A stretch of 64,000 bases of DNA, from contig NC_081413.1 in NCBI RefSeq assembly GCF_030272615.1, positions 445,307,038 through 445,371,037 on the forward strand, read 5' to 3'. How positions within the stretch are numbered: position 1 is the first letter of the stretch; every line of letters begins with the position of its first letter. A program made the position numbers and the translations under genes. The notes under the pieces were generated by a model, which worked only from the letters and a program-made list of their open reading frames with translations, had not been told where the DNA came from and did not search any database. Source of the stretch: Cryptomeria japonica (Eukaryota > Streptophyta > Pinopsida > Cupressales > Cupressaceae). This document shows positions 48,853 to 61,545 of the stretch, one piece after another.

Positions 48853-50508
48853 TTTCCTTAACTTCTATTTATCTGGTTTGGCTCTAGGACTGACATTCAA
48901 GTGATGCATAATAAGCTTTGGATCCAACCCTGGCATGTCTGCATATGACCAAGCAAAATTGATTTGTCATCGTTTGAAGAATTCTATATACTGGTGCATT
49001 TCTTCTTTTGATAGAGAAGTGGTTGGATGTACAATCTTTGGTTGCTCTGTTGTTCCAATGTTGACTGCCTCTATTGGTTCGATCAAAATTGATGACCTTT
49101 CTTGATAGTGTGCAGGTAAAGTGTCAAATCTCCCATCTTTCGGTGCCTCAAGGAGGTTTTCACCATTAGATGCATCCTTTCTTTTTACTTTTTCCTGATC
49201 TAATGTTTCCAAGCAATGGTTTTCAGCATTAGACCTGATATTGTTTTCTTTATTTATTTTGCGACTAGGAGATTCGGCACCCACTTGACTAGAAGATGCA
49301 TTGCTAAAATTCCTACTGAGAGTTGTTGCAAGTTTGATTGCATTAAGATATACATATATGGCATGGTCATTTGGAAAGGTATCAATGGCAGTATGTCCTT
49401 CATTTTCCCAATCAATAAGTTCGGTGTGGATTAGACGTAGGGGGTCCTTAGGTTAGGATGTTTTGAGGGTATCAAGGGTCATGATATATGTATCAAAGTT
49501 TTTAATATGTATGTTGATGTCTAGAATGGTACTCTAGACATTCTCATCAGAATGACCTGGCACAAGAAGGTCCTGATCGTCCTCAATTTATTCCAAGTCA
49601 GTCGAATGTGATTTTGATTCCAGTGAACTAGTTCCTAATGTTTTCCCTGCATACGTGTGAACTACATCAATTCCTACATCTCCTTCAAAGCAATTTTCTT
49701 TAGCTGATTCTTCAGAGTGATAGGAATCCCATTCCGATTCATTAGAATCTGTATTACTTGTGGCTTGCAATCTACAGATTTGTTCATATAGTATTTGATT
49801 TGTTTCTTTAGCTTTTCTTGTTATATCTTTTCTTCTTTCATATTCAACCTCTTCGGGACTGAGATTGAGTTCTATCAACTTTTCTATGAGCTCTCCTTGA
49901 CTTATATTAGCTTCTTTCTTGTTTTGATTGAGATTTAATGCTGCTTGAGAGGTGCTTTTAGTTTGTTTTTCCTGTTGATTTGAATCTTGCTTCTTTTCCC
50001 ATTTCATGTTTGCTTGTGTTTGTTGCTTAGCTGATGTTTCTTCTCTTTCAATTGTCAGTTGTTCTTGTCTATTTTCATATTCCTCTCGTTGTTGGCTAAA
50101 AGATGTGTCTTCTGGTAAAGTAACTTGTCCATACCCTAAGCCTGTTTTGTCTGTAGCCTATTGAGTGTAAGGTTGGATAGGTTCTAATATACCTTCTTTT
50201 CTTTTCCCTATAGGACTTGTTCCAGTGCATCCCATCTTTTTGAGGATTTTAAATCCATTTCCATACTTTTCAGTAGGTATGCGGACAATGTTGACCTTTT
50301 GTTGAACTTATTCATCCTTGTATAGCCACTGTAGCACATCATTGTCTTTTGTTTACTCTGATAAGGTTCCAACACTAACAAATGCTCCATCAAATATCGG
50401 AAGATGTTTTACAATTGGTTGTTGTTTAGAGTTTGATGGTTTTCGGAAGGATTTAGGAGAAAGTGGTAATTATGATATTGAATATTCTTCATTCCCTTGA
50501 TCTCTTAG
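48853..50508 (-). pseudogene. Tat protease-RT linker, with G-patch-like segment
   Basis: Low-complexity coding remnant in the same frame as RT. Near 50,260-50,110 it has GFKILKKMGCTGTSPIGKRK, then GLGYGQ, similar to the glycine-rich G-patch-like segment between protease and RT in Tat/Ogre elements. A glutamine/lysine-rich part (KQDSNQQEKQTKSTSQ) and an acidic serine-rich part follow. Several stops, for example after DLE at 49,588. Confidence 0.6.
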
Positions 50509-51210
50509 CTACATTTGTTTTTCCATTCTTGACAAAATTGAGGCAAATGATTTTTCTTTAGATTGTGTGTTTGAAGATGATGCCTCCCTATTATGAGGAA
50601 CAATGACTTCTTGAGCTGGTTTGAGATTAATATAGTACTGAAATGGATTTGAATATGCTGAGATTGTGATTTCCTGCCCATTATAGGGAAAATTTAAGCA
50701 CTGATGATATGTTGATGGCACAACTTGTATTTCATGTATCCAGGGTCTCCCCAAGAGTATGTTATATGATAAATCTAAGTCTAGAATTTGGCATGTTGTG
50801 TCTTTCTGCAAAGGTTCCACTCTGATGGGTAACATCACAATTCCTTTAGAGGAACACTCTTCTTCATCATAGGCTTTTATGGTGATCTTTTTCCAGGGAT
50901 CAACTATATCTTCTGAATAACCTAAAGCACGAACTAGACTCAAAGAGAAAATATTTAAACCAACTCCTCCATCTATTAGGATGCATTTAACTCGCATCTT
51001 ATGAATGATGACTTCGATATGCAAGGGAGTGTTATGGGGATGTTGTAGGGACATGTCGTCTTCTTCAGTGAATGATAAGCAGTGAGGGATTGTGAGGTGT
51101 CCCACCATGGTTTGGAATTGATCTATATCCAGATCTTTAGACACTATGGTATCTACTAATGCTCGTTCAAGAATCTCTTTGTGTGCAGATGAAAGCTTTA
51201 AAAGTTCCAA
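50509..51210 (-). pseudogene. Tat aspartic protease
   Basis: Open for 233 codons. The catalytic-site region reads CILIDGGVGLNIFSLSL (an IDGG version of the DTG motif, as in Tat elements), with the flap region and ILLGRPWIHE near the C-terminus. It lies in the same frame as gag. In a live element it would cut the polyprotein. Lost only by the stop at 50,509 and those upstream. Confidence 0.85.
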
Positions 51211-51240
51211 GATGGATATTTGGGCGGGTGTTTTCTGTAA

Positions 51241-53088
51241 TTAATCCACTAGATTGTATTGTTTGGTAGTGGATGATGTGTTTGTCGTAGGACCCGACAG
51301 AACAACTTTAGCTTTGCTTCTTGTGATAGCATGAGTAGGTTCTTGATTTTTCTTTTCTTTAACTACAATCACGTTTACCACATTATCATATGTATGAGCG
51401 TAGTTTACCTTCGCTTTACCCTTACCATTATTTGTTGTTGATGATTCACCTTTCTCATAGTTTGGAAGTGGAGTTTTAAAAGCTGTATGAGATTCGTTTG
51501 TTGTATGGCCATCCACAATTATTACTCCATTATCAATCAAATCTTGGATGACATGTTTCAATCACTGACAAGTATCTTTGTGATGTCGCTTGTTTCGATG
51601 GAAATCACAATAATGATTATCATTCCACCAAGGTGGTTTTACTTGAGGTTCATAGTTCCTTTCTTCTAGAAAAGTAATCAATTTGTTTGCGAGAAGTGTC
51701 TTTAGTGCTGACCCAAGGGGTTCACCAATGTTTCTAAATTGCTTTCAAAAGAAATTTTTGATAGTTGTTGTTTGGTGATGATTGTTTTGCTGAGCTGCTG
51801 CTGAGTGATGGGATAAATTAAAAACCAGTTGCTTTGGTTTCACATTGTTGTTATCCACTATTCCATCGTTGACGACATTATGATTTCTATTCCAAAACTT
51901 TGGCATATCATTTTGATTGTTGTTATTAGTGTTATGAGGATGAACTCCATCTTTGTATATTTTCAATTCACCTTTCTTTATCATGGCTTCCTCCATTTTG
52001 ATTCCATTATCAATCATCTTTCTGAAACTTTGATTTCCTTGCATTTTTAGATGATATCTCATTTGATCATTTAGGCTATCGATGAATATGTCCATTTTTT
52101 CATACTCTGGCACTATACGAGGATATCGTGAAGCTAACTATCTCCATCATTGTAATAATATCATGAAAGGTTCTCCACTCGTTTGTTTGGTATTACATAG
52201 GTCTAGCATTATTTCTTCATGTTGTATGTTATAAGAGTATTATGAAACAAACTTATCCACCAATTTTGAGAATGATCTGATTCCAGGTGGAAGTTTGGAG
52301 AACCATTCCATAGCTAGTCCAGTTAAGCTTTTCGAAAATAATCTGATTAAGTAGGTATCGTCATGTGCAAACTCCATACTCATTGTGCAAAATTCTCGTA
52401 TATGATCTTGAGGGTTCGTGCTTCCATCATATTTTTTGTATCTAGGAGTCTCAAAACCTTTAGGAAATGGTATCATGTTTAGATTTCTATCAAATGGATA
52501 AGGACAAATTTCTTGAAGTGAGTATCTTCTAACATTTCCTCTCTGCATATCTTGAATTTGTGTTTGCAGTGTTTGTAGTTGTTGCGTGAGAGTTGTGATA
52601 GGATTATCAACATGATTTGTTCTTGTATATGCATGATTTTTCATTCTAGGAGTATCTGGATCTCTTCTTGTGTCATCTCTAGTCCTTCTTGTATCTTCAT
52701 TGGGTTGAACGATATTTAGAATTTCCACTTCATCTCTTTTGGGAATGTAAGTTTCTTCATTGGTTCTGGTGTTACTAGGAATTGATGTGTCATTCATTTT
52801 AAGACCAAAAATATCCTCATATTGTTCATTACTAGGAGGAGGGTCACTTTTCTTTTTTGTTAATTTCTTCACATCAAAATCTTGGGGAAGTTTAGCACCA
52901 ATTCTTGCTAGCATTAGGAAGTGTTTTTCTTTGTCTCCCTCCAATATTTTCTCCATAAATTTATTTAAATGGGGATCTTTTTTTATGTCTCTGACATGTT
53001 GTTCTGTTATTTCTTCTTCAACTTGTATTTCATCTTCATGTTCCATGGTTATATGCTCTTTAGTTATTTCCAATGTTTCGATTTCCAT
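51241..53088 (-). pseudogene. Tat gag
   Basis: One frame from ATG opposite 53,088, broken by stops at 52,240, two in the next 125 bases, 51,745, one near 51,565 and 51,241. The N-terminus is acidic (EDEIQVEEEITEQ). The retrotransposon gag core reads YDGSTNPQDHIREFCTMSME, then WFSKLPPGIRSF. A histidine/cysteine segment, YCDFHRNKRHHKDTC, near 51,600 is the gag finger-like signature of Tat elements. The following region is Asn/Thr-rich. Gag would form the virus-like particle and bind RNA. Confidence 0.88.
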
Positions 53089-53114
53089 CTCTGCAATTTT
53101 TCGTCTTTGAGCTC

Positions 53115-55241
53115 TAGTTAAAACGGGTATACATGTGTCTTATATATTGTGCTAGGATTTGATTATCCAAAATTTGTTTTGATAAGTGATCAATTGTCAA
53201 TGTAAATGTGATAGAGTGATATGACATGAAAAAATGGTTCAAGTTTTTAAAAATTTGCAAGTTTTTCGATCTTCGGTTTTGGAGTGCAATGATGATGATT
53301 TGATAAAAACCAAGTCCAATAGGAATGATATATCCTACGATGTGGGACAAGATTATCCTAACCAAATGTTGTAGTTTCATGATAAAGGATGATAGATCCT
53401 GATGAGAAACTATGTTTTGGGTTATCAGTTTATCAAAGAGGTTGATGATGCACTTTGAGATGTTTAGATCTTGAACTTGTTGAGGGTGGGTACTTGAAAA
53501 TCTTGAGGTGTTTATTTCTAAAGTCTGATTTGATAGATGATAACTTGACCAAGATGACCAAGAAGACAATCCAAGCATAAAATGACAAATAATAGGTGCT
53601 TATGATCACTGCAAATTGATTGAGCAAATTTGACAGACCTAAAAAAGATGTGCAAGAAGATAGTTTTGGACCAACAGAGATAGAAGTTCGTACGATAGGC
53701 TACACAGTCCCGAACGACAATTTATATAGGCTCATACAACAAACCATAAATCTCGCACGACAGAAGACATTAACTCGTATGAGATTTCTCACATAACCAG
53801 ACGACAAATGATGGTATAAAATCCTCTGCTAAGATGACTCGTACGATAATTATCACTGGACCCGATGATGAAATATAACAAAAAAAATTCTGCTAAACAA
53901 GCTCGTACGACAATTCCCACTGGACCATACGACAAAGTAGATACCTCGTACAACAAAATAACAAACTCATATGATAGAGGACAAAACAAAGATAAAAATG
54001 TTTGTTTGGCAGAATTTTGATTAATGAAGTTTGATTTTTTGCTTATGTTTTCTAGTTTTAAATGTTTGATTTCCTGGTTAAGGGATGAATACATAGTAAA
54101 CACACGATATGATAAGTGAACTCAAGCACATTACGCTACCTAAGGAAGTCGGCTGAGAGAGAAAACCTTTGCTTGCAAGCTTAGGTACACACCCAATAGC
54201 TAATCAAAATACAGTCACTAAGTCTCACACAATGGATTCTCAACACCATATTATCCGACTCCAAATGCTAATGGTGGCACAATATGGCAAGTGTCTCGGG
54301 AGAGTTACTATCTCTCTTGCACAAAGATTATCACCTTTTTGGAGGTGAATCAGGTAGCTTCTAATTTAACCGGAACTAGTAAGGGACCTATTCAGTGCAT
54401 CGGGGTATAATACTCAATTAAGAGGTCTCCCAGCCTTGAAAACCAAGGTTTGATATACCCGAAGGTACGAAGGAGAGCTATCACTGAGCACTGTCGTTGA
54501 CTTAATTTTCATCAAATCACATTTATTTTATAGTGGGTTGGATTATTCCCACTAAGGTCATTCCCCTCTCACCGGCCTTAATAGCTAAGAGTTATTATCT
54601 CCTTGGGAGGGAAGGGCCACTAAAGAGATGCACTAATGAAAGAAAAGGATGATTCTAGCTTTCTGATCACCTAAGAAAGGTGAGAGCATACTTGCCTATC
54701 ATCAAAATACATAAAACATGATTGTTCATTTTCATTAGCAAAATCAAGTGTGCCTAGAAAACGAGAAGAAGACATAGAGTTTAGTTGAGTCCTCCTAGGC
54801 AACCTGCAAAATAGATGCATTAGTAGTCATGATGTGTTTTGTTGAAATGAAGCTTTGACAAATGTTATCTTCGACAATCGTCTTGCAAAAAATAGTTAGG
54901 CTGCTAAAAAACACACAAACAGACCAGGGTTAGCATTAGTAATAACCAAATTGAAGCGTGAAACCCTTAAAATGCAAACTACTTTAAAAACACAGAAACA
55001 GAATTTCGTACAACACAATTTACCTGATCGTACGAGTACCTTTCCGAGACCATACAAGTGAAAAACAGAGCTTGTATGACACTTCAGTCTCCTTAAAGCT
55101 CATACGAGTCAAGATGAATTATCGTATCACTGCATAAAGGAGTTTGTACGAGACCGAAAAGGAGCTCATACTAAATTATGATTCCAACCCGGCAGAAATG
55201 AAGGTTTAATGATGCTTGAGAGGCCAAAAATCACATTTTCA
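53115..55241 (-). other. 5' leader of outer Tat element with repeated TCGTACGA motifs
   Basis: No supportable gene. Exact TCGTACGA palindromes lie at 53,688, 53,839, 53,903 and 55,028, each within many diverged variants of CTCGTACGACAA (53,680-53,990) and the reverse order GTACGAG (55,010-55,180). Confidence 0.6.
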
Positions 55242-55262
55242 GCCCCACGATGGGCGCCAAAA
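55242..55262 (-). other. primer-binding site of outer Tat element
   Basis: On the minus strand TTTTGGCGCCCATCGTGGGG directly follows the LTR end ACA. This TGGCGCC-start sequence is common after plant Ty3/gypsy 5' LTRs and would pair with a tRNA 3' end; which tRNA I cannot say. Confidence 0.75.
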
Positions 55263-56401
55263 TGTTGTGCTCTGTGATGTGTGATACTTGCAGCTGCAAC
55301 ACAAAACACTCAATAGATCATTACAAGAATGGTTAGCAAAACATAGGCAAAGAAAGGTAAAACCATGACAAAGCGACCTATCGCCTCCTAAGAGATGCGA
55401 GTATGGATTTGTTCTCAGAACTATATAAGCAATCCCAGGGATTTGAAATGATAATGATATGCAAAAATTGAGATTGATTATGTTAGATTGATCCAAGAGA
55501 CTAATTAAGCTAATGATATGCATGATTAAGCTATGATGATGATGTAATTAAGCTAGAAAAGAGATTGATTAAGATATATGATTCAACAATTATGCTAGAA
55601 AATGATCAAATTAAACTATATCTAAGATTCAATTGCCTATAATAACAATGCTCAAATGATATGCTAGAATGGATATGCCTATAATAACAATGCATAAGAT
55701 GAAAATGAGATGGGATCCTTATTGCTCCAAAATGGGGGATATTTATAGGATTTCCAAGGCTAGGGGTGAGGTGGCAGGAATCAATGGTCAAGATTGAGTC
55801 TAAAGATATCAAGGGTGAAATTAGAGGAGGTTGAAGAAGAGGTTGGAGGAAGAGACACTTGTCATCTCTGTGATGACAAGTGTCAATGATCTTTTCTCAT
55901 AAAAGGGCAAGTGTCCAAGAGAGCAGACATTTGGCCAAAGTTAAGTGTGTCCCAAGAAGAAAATATCCACACCATAGGAGGTTAGGATAAGGAGGTTAGA
56001 ATGTGAAAGATAGGATAGGGTTAGGAAAACCCAAGGTTAGGTGGAATGGGTTAGGATAGGTAGTTAGAAGTTAGGAGGCATGTGGGTAATTTGAATTTAA
56101 AAATTCAAATAATAGGAAAAGACTAATTAATTCTCAACAACTCATAAATTGATTTGTTTTAATTAATTAGGGGATTAGAAGAATTAATTGAAGTGGGGGG
56201 AGGATTAATTAATTTGAATTAATTAATCAAAGGGGACTATTGAAATGAACCTGTTAAATAAATCCTTAGATTTATTAATAAGTAGATGAAAGGGGGAATT
56301 TAATCAAATTGCTTAATGAATTCAATTAAATTAGGAATGGGGATTAATTAAATAATTGCTTATTTAATAAATTATCTTCAGACCATTTTTAGGTGTATAC
56401 A
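55263..56401 (-). repeat. 5' LTR (D) of outer Tat element
   Basis: 1,139 bp. Near-identical to LTR A except for a small deletion near 55,435 (CCCAGGGATTTG, where A has about 27 more bases). Carries clusters of GGTTAGG at about 55,978-56,075. Pairs with A by shared diagnostic segments. Confidence 0.92.
55739..55747 (-). promoter_or_regulatory. LTR TATA box
   Basis: TATAAATAT on the minus strand inside a block conserved in all four LTRs (also 38,533-38,541, 42,829-42,837 and 46,440-46,448), followed by CCCCCATTTTGGAGC. Transcription would start roughly 30 bases further, towards 55,710. Confidence 0.6.
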
Positions 56402-57310
56402 ATGGCTATGCACAATAGTGATCATTTTATGATTTTTACCCATTGCTTGTATAATTAAGCACTAACTTAGCCATCATATTTGTATACAACATATGGAGAA
56501 AATTGTTCTATTTTCATAATTTTCACTAAAAAAAATTCCAATCATATAGTGATAGATAAGATGGTCAATAATACATGACTTGATGTACATATCTCGGTAC
56601 AACTTATTTTCATATGTTTATTAATATCTTAAAGCAAACATAACCTATATGATTGTATTGTTGATAATTAAAGCTTCAACAAACAACTTTAATCTCTTAT
56701 AGGGAAAAGCTTTCAGTTACTACCCACATTCCAATTATCGTTTGTTGGGTTTCACTAATTGAAACCCCACTAAAAAATCATCTAATGGTTCAATAGACAC
56801 TCATTAGTATATCAATAGTTTGAAAAATAGTTAGTAATTAGACTAATTCTACAACATTATTGGTACCAATAGTATGCAATTATTGGGACATTTGTGTATA
56901 TATATATTGGATCAATTTAGCGAATTGTGGGGTGGTCAAAGCAAATGGTTAATAGGAAATAGGAAATATGTATGGGATGCCATCTTAAAATGACCACTTT
57001 TTGACCCTTGTGTGCATAAAAAATTCCATAGTGTTCATTGTAACTAGTCAGAAGCTAAAACAATAGCTATAAATAATTAAATAACATACATAGACAACCC
57101 CCAAAAATAATCAAAATCTAATGTACTATTTAGAACTTTAAAGATGTACAAAATTAATCATAATAACTATTTTGTATCTTTCCTCTACATACTAAAATTT
57201 TCACAACAAATTGACTTAGCATTATAGAACTTTAGAAAAAAAATTTTAAGGTACATTGCCCTTACTCTAACCTATATGTCGTAATATTGGTTTCCAAGCT
57301 GAATAAACTA
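56402..57310 (+). repeat. right copy of duplicated ERF upstream region, part 2
   Basis: Resumes after the Tat insertion and matches 32,034-32,450 (TATAATTAAGCACTA, AATACATGACTT, CACAACAAATTGACTTA, AATATTGGTTTC). About 470 bp at 56,705-57,175 has no counterpart in the left copy. No gene seen. Confidence 0.85.
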
Positions 57311-57559
57311 GCAATCGCACGTTTGTATGTAATGGGTATGCCAAAGAGGTGTCAAAGGTTAATTAGGAAATTTTTGGTGTATTAGTTGGATACCTTTGAA
57401 CATTACAATGGGGTCAATTGGTAGGTTGTTTAGAAAAAAGTTGTTTGTGAAACAAAGGGATCAATAGAGAGGTGATAGATTCAAACAAACTATGCACCTA
57501 GCTACAAGAGTCTATTGAAACAAAATTCTCAAAATCAAGAAGATAATATCATGTTATGT

Positions 57560-58935
<1,376 letters not shown>

Positions 58936-59236
58936 AGTTTAAAATATGATTATTCTAAAATAATTCAAATTTTAATGAAACAAAAATAATTATAAATTTA
59001 ACTACTTATAATAGCTTTTATTTATTATTCTAGTGACATAAATAATTAGAATAATTTCAAATTTAAATCTAAATTAAAAACTAAAATATAATAAACAAAA
59101 ATATAAAATTGAAATATTTAAAAAATCACCACTAATAAATAAAACATTAAAAAAAAGATGAATTCATTAAATGTTAAATTAAAATATTATATATAATAAA
59201 CAAATAAGTTAAATGTTAAATTAAGATGAATAATGT
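58936..59236. other. AT-rich spacer
   Basis: Homopurine tract decays into A/T-rich DNA with repeated GTTAAATTAA. Nothing else seen. Confidence 0.6.
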
Positions 59237-59676
59237 TTAATCCTAGGCCGGTTGGGTGTGGGGGAGTGGCTAGGAATCACTCTGGTCTGCTAGTTTCCGT
59301 GGTGGCACTCCCCCTGGGCACCCAGACTAACCATTACGCAGAAGCTAGTGCTGCCCACATTGGGATACACATGGCTAAAAGAGAGGGGTTTACTAAAGTG
59401 TGGCTAGAGTCCGACTTGCTAAATACTGTCAACTACTTGAGTGGCTGCACAGATCCTAGTTGGATGATTGCCAGCCTGATCAAGGACTGTCGAAATATAA
59501 TCAATGATCTGACAGATTTCAAAATCTTGGACATATATCGAGAAGGCAATAAGGTGGCGGATCTATTGGCCAATCTTGCGGTGGTATACGTGGCAACCAA
59601 CTGGTGGAGTAGCAGGGATGCTTTCCCCAAAAATCTGTGCGATCTGGCAAGTAACGATTATTGCATTAATCAATGA
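59237..59676 (+). pseudogene. LINE ORF2 RNase H, N-terminally truncated (copy 3)
   Basis: Open to the natural stop at 59,674. Reads VGCGGVARNHSGLLVSV, NHYAEASAAHIGIHMA, VWLESDLLNTV and YREGNKVADLLANLA, so Glu, the second Asp and the last Asp are present, while the first Asp (in NFDG/NVDG) lies beyond the truncation. It ends DAFPKNLCDLASND, matching copy 2 TFPKHLCDLM. Confidence 0.88.
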
Positions 59677-59882
59677 TCCCTTATCAAGACATGACTCAGC
59701 TGATAGGGAAACAACTCTTTCTGGTTTTCCCTAATCACAATCCTAGAAGCCTCCATGGCGATTGGTTTTCCTATCTCATTGTGTGGCTTTTCTACTACTA
59801 TTTTGATATCCTTTGGGTGTGGCTCATTTTCTACGTCTCGTTGGCAATAGTTATCTCCTTTTATCTAGTGAATAGGAGCATA

Positions 59883-61373
59883 ATGGGAGGGGATAAGAAT
59901 AGGCAAGAGCCCTCTACTTGTGAGAAGTGGAAAAAGATCAAAGATGTCTGGTAGGAAGTGGTCGATGGTGGTCTCATCCCCTACCTGGATCAGATTCATG
60001 GCCCCTCTCCTTTGATTACAAAGGCCTTTATTAACAGATGGAAAAAAGGGAGTCTCAAGGCCTATGGTGTCGAATATCAGATAGATGAAACTTTGGTGTC
60101 GATGGTCACTAGTCTGGCTATGCCTGGTAGAAGGTTTTATAGGGATAGAAAAACTGGGGAGGAGGACTTGTTGAGCTTCTTCGACAAAGACAAGGAGCAC
60201 TCCAGAGTCACCAAGATGGCTAATGGCGGCTATAATAGAAAAGACCTCATGGCCCCATGGGCTGAGTTTATAATGAGATATATCACCCTTGATGGTAGGT
60301 ATGCAAGTATCTTCTCCTACCATTTCACTATTTTAAATCATTTTTGCCATGGCAAAATTATCTTTGTTCCCTACTATCTTGCCTCCTCCCTTGAGAATAG
60401 CCTTTAAAAGCACTTGGACAACCCTAGCAATCCTGTTTTTCATGAGGGACTTATTGTCCTTATCATGGAACACACCAAATCCCTTGAAATTGTGCTCCTA
60501 CTTGCCGATATTGGTCTGCAGACGGAGGTCCATGACATCTCTGATTTGGAGATGGACCTGGACGATAGTGGTGTCCCTGTTGATGACCCTGAATACAACC
60601 CTGAGGAGGAAAAAGACAAGATGGTCACTCCTAAGATGCTCGACAGCAAGAATCCCCCCAGATGGGTAGCCAGTAAATACAAAACCACCAGCAAGTTGAT
60701 CTCCAAGGCCGAACCCCTCACCCAAAAGAAAAAGTTGGTGGCAAAGGATCAGAGCCTGAATATTACGGACCAAGGGATTAAACTAGACATCCCTATGAAT
60801 GTACAGAAAGACAATCAGGGGAAAGATGGTAGTCTGATGAATCTTATCATGGAAGCCACCAAAAGCTAGGAGCACTACTAGAAGTAGGTTGAGCACGAAA
60901 TCAACACCCTCAAGAAGGGGGTAAAAGAAATAATTAACATTTTCACTACTTCCCCAAAACCCAGCAAGCCGAAAAAACTCATGATCATGACTCAAAAACT
61001 CTCTCAGAATGTTGAGGTTATGAAATGTAACCATGAACAAAGCATTGATAAGGTCGAACAATCCATGGATGAGATTAAGAAAAATCCCAAGAATCTGGTC
61101 GACATTAGTAAAAAAGCCATGAACAACATCATTGAGGGGCTAGAAAAGATTAACAAGATGGTTGTTGAATATAGATCCTTCCACAGTGACCCGGTGAAAG
61201 AACTTGGTGGAGATGATGTGGCTGCTGGAGACACCAAAACAATGGGACCCAGTTCTAGAACTAGGAGCAAAAGCAGCAACAAGGGTACCTCCAGATTCAT
61301 CATGGAGGAGCTTGAGGAAATCAACATGATTTCCATCCAAAAGAACAAGGATTTGGTGCTCTCGCTTAACTAA
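59883..61373 (+). pseudogene. LINE ORF3 homologue (copy 3), best preserved
   Basis: A single frame of 496 codons from ATG 59,883 to TAA 61,373, interrupted by TAG 59,952, TAA 60,405 and three stops in 60,867-60,887, but with no frameshift. Regions: 1-30 MGGDKNRQEPSTCEKWKK; 30-200 conserved domain (YQIDETLVSMVTSLAMPGRR, FYRDRK, KMANGGYN, IMRYITLDGRYASIFSYHF, LNHFCHGK, HEGLIVLIMEH); 215-255 acidic; PRWVASKYKT at about 260; basic linker; heptad-rich 365-430 (MTQKLSQNVEVMKCNHEQS, KKAMNNIIEGLEKINK); C-terminus with RTRSKSSNKG. It starts about 207 bp after the RNase H stop. The domain resembles unnamed proteins frequent in conifer predictions (recalled, unverified). Function unknown. Confidence 0.78.
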
Positions 61374-61545
61374 GAGCTTTCTTGCTTCGACTTGTTTGTC
61401 TATGTTTATTTTGTTTCTATTTCTATTCGAGGTTGATCCCCTGTTTGTTGTTGTTTCTTGTCGGATTGGCTATTGGTCGGCTATTTTAAAACTTTAGGTT
61501 TGGGGTCCTTGTAAAACCCGTTTATCCTTATCAAAAATAATTAAT

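Larger units (their letters stand above)
38034..56401 (-). mobile_element. Tat-lineage Ty3/gypsy LTR retrotransposon with a nested relative
   Basis: Outer element of 18,368 bp (about 13.6 kb without the nested insert). Minus-strand order: 5' LTR 56,401-55,263, primer site, long leader, gag, protease, linker, RT-RNase H, second RNase H, integrase, long 3' region, 3' LTR 39,212-38,034. RT before integrase places it in Ty3/gypsy; the extra RNase H between RT-RNase H and integrase marks the Tat/Ogre lineage. Flanks ATGGT and ATGGC match 4 of 5, and the left ERF locus has an empty site. Stops in every gene make it inactive. Confidence 0.92.
59237..61545 (+). mobile_element. L1-type LINE, copy 3, 5'-truncated inside RNase H
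   Basis: Only the last 2.3 kb of the element: RNase H, ORF3 and 3' tail (ending TTTATCCTTATCAAAAATAA). The truncation point near 59,237 is typical of incomplete LINE insertion. A short AATAAT occurs at both ends but is too weak in AT-rich DNA to call as a target duplication. Very similar to copy 2. Confidence 0.88.
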
